A stretch of DNA of 64,000 nucleotides from Pleurotus ostreatus/Saccharomyces cerevisiae fusant (Eukaryota > Opisthokonta). The position numbers and the translations under genes were made by a program. Positions 54,746 to 64,000 of this stretch are shown one piece after another (within the stretch, counting starts at the first letter, position 1; each line of letters begins with the position of its first letter). The notes beneath the pieces are model-generated. The model saw only the letters and a program-made list of their open reading frames with translations, searched no databases and was not told the origin of the DNA. The stretch lies in NCBI GenBank assembly GCA_024196135.1, contig JAMQCK010000089.1, positions 1 to 64,000 on the forward strand, given 5' to 3'.

Positions 54746-57700
54746 TCATGTACTACGTAGGTTTTCCTTCAGAATTGCCCATCTCTCCTTCGTCTCTTGA
54801 TCTAGCTTCTCCAACCGCTCATCCTCCTCAATAAGCTCCGACTCGTGTTTCTGCAAGAAAACGTTGCGGTCGTATTCTCGGAGAAGCCGAATGTTGTCCC
54901 TTCCCGTCCCCCTCGACAAAGCCACGTACACGTTGAAGAGGTTCAGAGGCGATCCCGAAGGCACCTTCGCAATGTCCACGATCACTGCGGGGATTGTTTG
55001 CCCTTGCGCACGATAGTCCGTGAACGCGTAGGCTGGAGTGATGGGCAGTTGCTTGCGAACGATGGTGCGCCGCTTCGGTCTTCCCCCTTCTCCCCGCAGA
55101 GTGATGACGGACCTGTGTTCCACAGGCGCCACGGGCACCACACCAGCCTCCAATCCCTGAAGACGCTCTACGCGCGTTCGGTCCAACTTCACGAGCACGT
55201 ACAGCGGCATGCGCAATAGTCGGGTTATGCTGGCGTCGTCGTGGAGGGGTTCATCGGGATGTAGAGCGATCGCCACCACCTTTCCACGGGCGCCGTTCAT
55301 GATGTCCAGGTCCGTGTCGATATTCTGCGTCACGAGCACGATGGCGCCAACAGCAAGCTGAACCTCTTTTGGTAGCTGCTTCGTCGACGACCTTCTCGTA
55401 TTGCTCGTGGACTGCAGCAGCGCAATACGCTCCGCCAGTGTGAGCTCCCGCCCCGTGTCCGTTCTGTCCTCTGCTGAACATATGTACAGTCGCTGCCCGG
55501 TGTCTGCGCAGTGTGCGCGTAATGCCGCATTATTCCACTCGTTCCGAACGGCGTGGCGAGGCGTAACCAGGAAGGGCTGCCTCCACTTCGCATCGTTCGC
55601 GGGAATGGGCCGCGATCCAGGACGTCCCAGGATGAGGTCGTCCAAAATTCGAAGGTCCGTCTCCTGCACGTATCCTCGTCGAACCTTCGATAAGAACACT
55701 CTCCAGTCGTCGTCGATGACCCGCATTTGTTCTCGCAAGATCACCACATCTTTGAACTCCTCGTAGATGTTACGACCTTCGACCATCAGCGCACTGTCGG
55801 TCGCATGGCGAGGATGGTAAAGTCGGTTCGCAGGGCTCGTTCCTACGGGGGGAAACTGATGAAGATCGCCAGCGAGCATGACGCTCACCCCTCCGAATGA
55901 GCCTCGGTCGAGTGCGTTCTTTCCTATCGCGACCCTTGTTGACAACTTCGCGAAGAAAATCTTGGCGAGCATAGAGAATTCATCAGCGACGAGGTAAGCG
56001 TACCGCCGCCAGAACTCTTCGAGTTTTGCCCTTGTTTCTGATGACATCTCCAGCTGACCTTTCTCGTTGACAGAAATGCGCCCAATGACGTGTAGCGTCT
56101 TGCCGTCAATGAGAGATGCAGCGACACCCGTGTATGCGCCCTTGAGGAGAAGGTGCGGCACTCCTTTCTGACGAAACATGTCGGTGATGCTCTGGATAAC
56201 GCGTGATTTGCCTGTTCCCCCTTCTCCGTACAGAATCATCCGAAGCGGCGGTGGATTGCGATTTGCTAATACTGCGTCCAGGTGCCATCCGAAGAGTTCG
56301 TACGCGCGTGATTGATCTGACCGAAGGTGCTGCACATGGATGGATGGGATGCTTTCCGTCTCGTCGGGAAGTGGGTGTTGGAGGGTGACACTGGCGCTGT
56401 CAACGTGCCCGAGCTCCTTTGCCAGGGTGGTCACGGAAGGTTCGACATGGGCAGTATCACCTCCCTGCTGCGCGCTGACCTATTCACAGTTAGAATGTGT
56501 ACTCCCCTCTGTATAACAATCCTTACCTCCAATGCTTTCTCGCGGGCTCCCGTCTGAAGCGTCATCTCTGTTTGCCAGCTCGCTAATCGGTGTTCGTCCT
56601 CCGCACATGCCCGATACGCGCTGGTGACCGTCTCCTCCACAGTCCATATAGGACCGGTGTCCTTCAACAGATGGCCAGAGATGCCACATAGAACGGCAGC
56701 CCTGCCGTGAAGAACATCACGCAGATTTCCCCTCAGCTGCAGCTGCTCCTGCGCCTCTACGTCTTCGAGCGACATCGTGTGTGGTGCGGACGCCACAATG
56801 CCATCCACATCCATGTCTTCAACTTCGTCTCCATCAACACCTTCAGAGTCTACCGCTGGTGCGTGAGGCTGGGTGTCGTCTTCTTGTGCTAACCAACGCT
56901 CATCTGCAGCCGCGCTGCACTCATGAAAGTATTGAAGTCCGGCGACCACTCGCTTGTCTGCTGCAGTTGCCTCCAGGAGAAAGACGCTCAGTGCGGTGCT
57001 CCATGATTGTGTAGGTGCCTTCAGATCCTGCATTGTTCTCCATGGCTTTAGAAGCAGCAATATTGACGCTGCTCGTAGATCGCTTGCATCTTCATCATCT
57101 GCACTGGGGATACGCACTCCGACAAGGTTGCATATGTTGTTGTGGCCTTCGCTCCGACGCACGCGTGTCTTCGATCCCTGGCTGGGATGACCATCCATGT
57201 AAGCTATCCTTTCCTGCCCCTTTCGACCAGGACGTTGCTGTGTGTCTTCCTCCTCGCCCCTATATCCGTCTACCCCTTTCTTGGAGTCCTTCCGAGTACG
57301 CGCCTCCCATGTGTCCTTGAAGAACTGCCAGACGCTCATGTCTTCGAGCGCGACACCTCTGCATGTGTAGTCTGTGTATTGTGATGCAGGATACAGGGTT
57401 TTCTTGTCACTGATGTCGAGTATGACGGTGTCAGCGTGTTCATCTTCAACCTGTTGCAAATTGAGGACAGGCGTGGCGGGGTATCAGTTGTACTAACCGG
57501 TTCTGCAGGCGCAGGATCCTTATCTTCTTGATCCTCGTTCGTGCCACGAGTTCTGCTGAAGCGGTTAGTCCTGTTTTGAATGAAAAGGAGAACAATTCTT
57601 ACCGTCTTAGGTTAGGGAAAGTTTTTGTCAAAATACTCAAGAAACTCGTCCAGTAGATTGTCGTGTAGTGATGCGAACGGTAGACGTCACCCCATCCCAT

Positions 57701-60700
57701 CAAGTACGACATGACCATGGGCGCAGAGAGCTCTTGCTCGCGGTTGATGGTCTGCACAAGCCTGCTCAGAAGAAGGCGATTGCGGTCTCGCATGCTGTCC
57801 ATGTACGTCGAAGTTGACTGATGGTACGCATATCCTTTCGCCATGACCGCCGAGAGCGAATGCGTCTTCTGTTGTTTCTTGCCCGCATACGACGTGCAAT
57901 AGAATGTGATGTTCTTTGTTTCCGCGCCGTTGGTGAGCAGTTTGATATCGTTGTTGCACTTGAGAGTTAACGCAATCGAAGGATTCCATGCGTTCATGAA
58001 AGCGTACAAACGCTTCGGCCCCCACCGCCCGTCGCTGAGGACGAAGTCGTCCTTGTTCGAGTCGAAGGGCGCACCCCTCTTGCAGCGCAGGACGCCATGC
58101 CTGTCAACGACAAGACAGCGCCTGCGATGGCACGTATGCACCTGCTGCATGCGAGCGACTTGCAGTTCCGTCGCCTGTATCTGTTCACGGTTGGCGCCAT
58201 CTGGTCTGATTGGTTGTGAGTACGCCACCTCCGGATCTCGTTTCACCTGCTTCACAGAGTCGTTGTCTTCTAGGCCTGGAAGATACGCTCGGATGCAGGT
58301 GCGAATGAAATCGACAGCGCGCGCACGAAAATCTGGATCCTGAAGCAATCCATGCAGCTCGGCGGATGTAGGAGTGTTACCGAGGAAGACCAGCATATGC
58401 AGGTGGAGTGTTCCTCTGCCCTGCGATTCGACAGTTGCAAAGTACGCAGCTACGTCGCCCAACACACCACCGTTGCTAGTGGTCTTGAACGCGGTGACTT
58501 CGACGCCAAGAAGCACCTGAAGAACAAGCCGAATGACGAAATGGAAGTATTTGGCTGCGGCGTATGGATTCTCCGCTATCGTCAATGCGCGTTGTTGCTT
58601 GTCGGGGCCTGCTGTGGACGCGAATGCGTCCATGTCTATGTTCGCACCCGCGAAGACCTGCACGATAGGATCATGGATGTCGCTAGGGTTGATCGTCATC
58701 AAAATAGACGGCGGGCCAAACACTAGACTGCTCGACCATATCTGGCTGCGCAGACGCACTCGACTGGTGTCTGTACCCATGACGCGGCTCGCAGTCGATT
58801 GAACGTGAGTGCGAAGGAGCTTGATAGATGGATCTGAAGGTGGTTTCCCTCTAGCCTCTTCATCAATGGCTTTCTCCAGCGTCTCGGAGCTGATGTTCAT
58901 CAGTACGAGGGCGTCCCTCTCAAACGTCCGGCGCTGCATTTGGAGTCGGGCCGATCCTAGTGCTTCGCGTTTTTGCAGAATACCAAATGCAACAAAGGGG
59001 AGTGTTTCGTGCCGGGCAAATCTTCCGTCGAAGTACATCATCATCCAGCGTGCATGGTCGCGGAAATCGAGCGGTACTCGGCGTGTAGCCTCTACGCCCC
59101 CTCTGCCGTATGGGAAGAGTACCGGAAATGCCTTCTCAAAGAAGTTGTGTTCCTGAGAATGGTCTCCGACGCTGACTGCCTGGTGTTGACGTCTACGACC
59201 ACCTGGTCCAAACTCATTCACAAACTCGCTGCCATGGCGGACAACGTAGCCGCCTTCCTCTCCTTTGCGCCAAAGATTTGATAGGCCGCATGCTGCAACC
59301 TCCGCCAAAGGAACTTTGTTGAGGTCGGTGTCGACAGACCCAGAGATGTCGAAGGGGAAGACCTCTTTTCGAAGTGAGCATGACGCCCTTTCCCACAATG
59401 CCCACTACGCTCACCTGCCCCTGTCCCAGATGACGTGTTTGGAATATCATGCCGTTCCTCGTCTCCATCTTGTGCGAGTAAGTAACTGTTCTATAGCTCT
59501 TTGGAGAGTACTCACCGACATGATCCCAGTCGTGACCTTCATCTTCTTCCTGCGGCGCATACCCTCCATGTTCTTCTTCCACTACGTCCTCATCCTCGTT
59601 GCGCATCACGCATCCCAAGATCTCTTCTGGTACTCCGTCCTCGGGCAAAAGTGATAGCCGCTCTTCCGACAGTTCTATCCCTTGAAAGTACTTGGGATTC
59701 ATCGCTTTTGACACCGAAAACGCCTGCCGGACAACGGGTCGCCGAATCTTGAAAGTCGAGTATAACCAGCCCTTGGGCAGAGGGCCAGGGCCTATGAAGG
59801 TGACGCTCACGAGGTCCGGTAGGATCGATAGTGGTCGAGGGAGGAGGTCACCCTCAATCATGCCAGCAATACCATTCGCGTCGAGATCGTATGAGCTGAC
59901 ATTACCGCGCATTGCACGCTGGTTGGATTCAATGTTCATTACGCCGCCTATCTTGGGACGCAGCTTGAACACGAATACGCGGGGATAGACGAGCGCAAGC
60001 AGCAGCTGCTCAGGTATAGTGAGCTGCTGAAGAACCCATGGTATTGGGCCTATCCAGAGATCGTTTGCGAGGGCGTACTTCGGTGGGTTGTCGTTCTTCG
60101 TCATCAAGTCGTCAAGACACTCTCTGCACACAGTGACGACTTCTGAGCCATCATCTTCTGTGTGTACACCAGCAGGCTTGAGAAGCATGCCGCGGTAGAT
60201 GTCGTGGCTGGGATGCGACTGCCTTGGATGCAGTTTATGCGCATTGGGCATGCGCTCGACGGGGATGCTGACGGAGTTGTCCGATTCGTGAAGATGGTCC
60301 CTCTCCCTTGCACAAACACCGCACACCCAGCGCTGAAGCGCAGCATTCGAGGTACGCTCGATGTACTCTCTTTGGCAACGCTCAATGACTTCGGCTGATG
60401 GTGCGCGCAGATATTGCTCGATGTCGACTAGTGGCACGACTCGCCGCCGCGTAGCGCGGTGAGTATCCTCCTGAATCCTGCTTCTCTTTCGTTTCGTTTC
60501 CTTCCCCTGGTCAACCATACGCCGGAACTCAAGAAGGAGCTGAGATGGCGCATGCGTAATGACGTGCTGAATAATGACGGCTTTCCCCCCGCGCTGGACA
60601 GCGGCAGGGATGACCATGTGTGATTCCCTGGCTATTCGCAGGATGTCTCGAACCGGGAGAGCGTCAAGCTCATCGCCAGAGACAATAGCGGGCCCATACT

Positions 60701-60797
60701 GGTTGGGAGGGCCGACCATTGGCTGATCTTCACGAAATGTTTGGCGATGTGTAGAGGGAGAACTTGACGCAGAAGAGATCGCTGACTTCGTATCCAT
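54746..60797 (-). mobile_element. Helitron with Rep-helicase (RepHel) gene, motifs intact
   Basis: The gene runs leftward from MDTKSAISSASSSPSTHRQT at 60797. The first part has a cysteine motif (WVCGVCARERDH, VCRECLDDL) and the DUF6570 domain (IPEQLLLALVYPRVFVFKLR, SYDLDANGIAGMI). The Rep part (exon 59398-57599 frame) has FGPPSILMTINPSDIHDP, the HUH-type GRGTLHLHMLVF and the two-tyrosine motif YCTSYAGKKQ. A linker exon (57459-56530) follows. The helicase exon (to 54746) has Walker A GEGGTGKSRVI, Walker B YLVADEFSM, GDLHQFPPVG, and the C-terminal TDYRAQGQTI and YVALSRG of PIF1-like helicases. Introns near 59500, 57600-57470 and 56530 are plausible. I saw no stop inside the large exons. Rolling-circle transposition is the known role of this protein type. 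Confidence 0.85.
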
Positions 60798-60930
60798 ACG
60801 CAGGTGAATCGAGGGACCGTGGTCAGCTGCGCGTCTAATGTCTATCCGAGACAGTCAAAATGATTACCCCCTTGTACTCTGTCATGCTATATAGACCGCC
60901 TCCCATGCAAGACCCGGTGGTCACCACAAC

Positions 60931-62097
60931 ATGTCGTGCGAACAAGACCTCTCCGCGATTCACAATGCTCTCCACGCCCGCGCTCTACATGATTTTCGGG
61001 AGAAGGGAATCATATTTCTTCCCAGCGCAGCTTCTCCACCACTCCCAGATCCATATGCGTTTTGGGCTTTCGATGACTTCGGGGATATTGTACACACACC
61101 CGATGGTGCGTGGAGATCACCCATGACTTCTATCGCTTTCTAATCCCTTCTCAGATCGAGACGCTCTGCTGGCATACATAGGGAGGATCAATCCCGATTG
61201 CGCTTCCTTCTCACCAGATGGTCGTCGAGGGGAGAACATCGAGGACGCGGCTATCTCCTTCCGTGTTGGCCTTGCCCTCAGCTTTCATGGAGTCTTCCTC
61301 GAAGATTCCATCAAGAGCAACAACATCGTGAGTGCACTAAAGGGCATCATGACCGTCGATGGCCTGCCGATCAAGAAAGGAATTCACGGTGTGCCTGTAT
61401 TCCATCCGTTGTTCGAGGTGTGCTGCCAGTTCTTGTATCACCGCACGCTTTATTGCTCACCAAATAATAGAAGATTCCCCTCCAACCAACGTTGCGTGGC
61501 GCAGAACATGAACAAGACAACATGCGTGAGTGATACACACCCGAGGTTCATGCCACCCTCTCACCGTGCTGTCACAGTACCATCTTGGTGGTCGCTTGAG
61601 ACGTGGCCAGCACGCGATGCAAACACACGCAACGACATCCAGAGGCTCAGAGGCCAGTATCAACTGTCTCCACTCCCTGCATACGATGAGCATGGCAACT
61701 TGCTCGCTCCTCACGACTATGAGAGTGCACTGCCAGGAGCGCTGGTCTGCGTACTTTTCAAGTTACGTCACACCTTTGGGCCAACTGACAATGGTCATTA
61801 CTTCAACTTTGACCTGCATGAACTCTCCATCATCCGACGTGGACCTGCTTCGCGCCGTCGACGCACTCTTCCTCAATCTGCAGTCTTTCCTCTCCCCCGG
61901 TCAGTGAATATCAGCTGCATTTCCGTACTCTATCCGCTGACAGGATTCGTATCAGGCAAGTGACGTCTGACCCGGATAACATCTGCGAGTGTAGCGACAT
62001 GTCCGGATCGGAGACGGAAGGTTCATGCTCGGAGGACGATGGTTCGGAGTTTCCTATCTTACCCGCGCCACTCGCGTCAACATCTCGTATCCTGTGA
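60931..62097 (+). CDS. Helitron-adjacent gene of unknown function, copy 1
   Basis: Five exons (60931-61105, 61155-61417, 61471-61525, 61578-61899, 61956-62097) give 318 residues in phase. N-terminal helix and hydrophobic strand (HDFREKGIIFLPSAA), then AFWAFDDFGDIVHTPD, AAISFRVGLALSFHGVFLED and LPAYDEHGNLLAPHDYESAL. Next is ALVCVLFKLRHTF with HYFNFDLHELSII, and an acidic Ser-rich tail (CECSDMSGSETEGSCSEDDG). The strand-rich block after LPAYD recurs in the gene at 62932 and, from memory of family patterns, in proteins scattered through Agaricomycete repeats. It starts 133 bases from the Helitron start on the other strand, so it may be cargo sharing that promoter. An OB-like single-strand-binding role is conceivable but unproven. 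Confidence 0.65.
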
Positions 62098-62931
62098 TTC
62101 GTGCTTCGTGCTCTGTATGCTCCATTACATTTTACCAAACAATCAAATTGAGCTAGTTCAACGTCATTTACATCTCCTTCGAAACATCAGCCTTGTGGAT
62201 GTAATGAGCAACATATGCTTGCGCCTGCCCCTGCGACGCATTCTGAACAGCTGACGGGCCTGTAAATCATTGGAAAGGAACAAGAAGAAAGGATGTACCA
62301 TAAGATTCTTGGCAACGCATCACAAGGTACGGATTGAAAGACACTTGCCGTGCGTCAGAAAATCAAATAACGAATGTTTTGTCCTCGCCTACCTTCGAAG
62401 CGTGCGTTTAGAATACATCCAGGTGTTGACACAGTCTCCATCTGGGGAGGGGCAGATCGAGGACGGGTTGCTGATGAGGGGGGCATGAGATCCAGCAGCG
62501 TATGCTCGAACATCGCCCGAGTCCGCAATTAAGATGCTCAATTATGAGACGTTTCGGTACAGACCTGAATAAGGGACAGCAAAACAACGGAGCCACCTTT
62601 ACAACATCTCGTACTCATGACTGCGGTCACCTGTTGTTCCAGTCCTCGTTTTTTTCCAAAACTCATTTCTCCTGACCAGAATACGCGTCTTGGATGCCAT
62701 GTTCAACAATGGAAAGAGGATCACTTGACGGTGGGAGAAAAACGCCACATACTCGGTTCCGCGAAACAAGGCCTGCTGATATCGGTTCGCGTCTTTCTTT
62801 TGTGTCTTCTGACCTTATACCGCTCGAGTGCGCTTCGGCGACATGTCCCTATTTAACATCCTCTTGATTGACAACTGCCAATACCGCACACCGTACACCA
62901 CCTCACTATCGTCCCTCGCCGCTCGCACTTC
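62098..62931. other. Intergenic, no gene seen
   Basis: AT-richer spacer with short frames only; holds the promoter of the next gene. Confidence 0.4.
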
Positions 62932-64000
62932 ATGGCTCCCTCGACTTCGAAATCGTCCGCTTCCAAAGGAAAGGCGCCGCAGCAGCAGCCACAGGCATCC
63001 TCCTCTTCGGCCTCTGCCTCTGGCGGCGGTTCTGTCTTGTCGCCCGCTCAGCTGGAAGAGAAGTTAGCCAACATCCGCGCCTCGAAGCTCTACGTTCTCA
63101 TCAAATACGGCCTTCTCTACCTACCGGACGACGACTTGGTCGAGAAGTATACGACGTGGGGACGCGACAGTGTTGGGGACGTCGTTGTATTCAAGGATAT
63201 CAATGGTGGTGCGTGGCTAACGCTACATGGAGATACTGTTCTGACGTGAGCGTTGCAGCGAAAGCCGAGTACACGTCCGCTACCTGTGATGGTCCTGCGG
63301 GCTCAGTTGAGGAAGATGACGAGGATGGACAACCACCTGTCGATGGCGACCCGGTCACCTTCCACATCCTCACCACCGTCGACAAGGCAGGCTCGCAGCT
63401 CAATCCGGACGCAAACTGGCAGGGTACCCAGAACTCGTCGCTCCCCGATCCTCCCAAGTTCGACAAACTTTCCCTCAAAGTCCGTCTCGGCGCACTCACT
63501 CGCCAATTTGCTATCTTCAATGCCGAACATGCCAGCGCAGTCAACAACGTCTGCAAGCTTCTCGCCATGCGAGCGAAGTCCGAATACACAACTGCCCCTA
63601 CTCCTGATGGATTCTTCAACCTCCAACATTGTCTGTTCTCTGTGCGTGACACATCATGTTTCGAATAACAAAAGTGACTGACCCTTCAACTAGAAGCTAC
63701 CCCGCTCGTCCACCGATGGATCACTTGTGCCTCCCGATCTTGCCGGTAAGCATTTTGGGTGCTTACCTCTGCCGTTAACCTCTTCTCCCATCTGACCACA
63801 CGCCATCAGGCCTCCCCTCCTTTTACGATATTGAACAGTATCCTTTCCACACCCCCGATGCCATCAAAGACGCCAAGAAGATCGCTCACGACCACCAAGT
63901 CGTGCCCTTGCCTGCTTACGAAAACGACACTATCATCAATCCCAACGCTTACGAAGACTCCATCGGCGGCTCCCTTGTCCACGTTTCCCTGAGACTTCGT
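62932..64000 (+). CDS. Paralogue of the Helitron-adjacent gene, cut by window end
   Basis: Exons 62932-63208, 63259-63641, 63694-63745 and 63810 onward join in phase; the last exon runs past the window. The start is Ser/Gln-rich (MAPSTSKSSASKGKAPQQQP). LANIRASKLYVLIKYGLLYL and WGRDSVGDVVVFKD follow, matching the FREKGIIFLP...DDFGDIVH region of copy 1. Next are an acidic segment, helical LGALTRQFAIFNAEHASAVN, and near the edge LPAYENDTIINPNAYEDSIG with SLVHVSLRLR. The last block aligns with copy 1 (LPAYDEHGNLLAPHDYESAL, ALVCVLFKLR). The two genes are in tandem in the same direction. Function unknown. Confidence 0.65.

Overview
The window is nuclear DNA of a filamentous basidiomycete, most likely an Agaricomycete of the polypore type. 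The evidence is dense short GT-AG introns (about 46-80 nt), GC-rich coding exons, and family content typical of that group: a WW-domain membrane protein, a DUF6532 protein, a Plavaka transposase, a Helitron, UbiA-like terpenoid enzymes and many small secreted cysteine-rich proteins. All exon models below were built by eye from splice signals and reading phase. Where exon lengths are given, the phases close.

Layout. 1-2.3 kb: the 5' part of a CIA30 (complex I assembly) gene with no visible 3' end, then a secreted eight-cysteine protein. 3.0-8.8 kb: two divergently transcribed genes, each with long amphipathic helices around one central hydrophobic segment, the layout of two-component alpha-helical pore-forming toxins; this is the most unusual pair here. 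9.9-16.6 kb: secreted proteins, two members of a small eight-cysteine family, a cytochrome b5-acyl-CoA dehydrogenase fusion and an M35 metallopeptidase. 16.8-23 kb: WW-domain membrane protein, DUF1295 membrane enzyme, low-complexity protein. 24.9-29.7 kb: a secreted Ser/Thr-rich beta-strand protein that resembles an aerolysin-type cytolysin, the third eight-cysteine family member, and a single-pass surface protein. 30.3-39.6 kb: housekeeping-like block (SNG1/DUF3533, NAD epimerase, HAK potassium transporter, Arp3). 40.6-44.8 kb: truncated UbiA-like gene, DUF6532 gene, coiled-coil gene.

From 44.9 kb the window becomes a graveyard and nest of mobile DNA: a glutathione reductase pseudogene, a Plavaka (CACTA-like) transposase with a lost C-terminus, several related element ends with minisatellites, a 2.4-kb foldback element with inverted arms of about 500 bp, and a Helitron whose Rep and helicase motifs are all intact. 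Divergent from the Helitron is a five-exon gene with a paralogue at the right edge; both may be Helitron-associated cargo.

The stable left two thirds combine secretion and defence-type genes (possible pore formers, a protease, cysteine-rich peptides) with housekeeping genes; the right third is repeat-driven. No rRNA gene, convincing tRNA or CRISPR array was seen.
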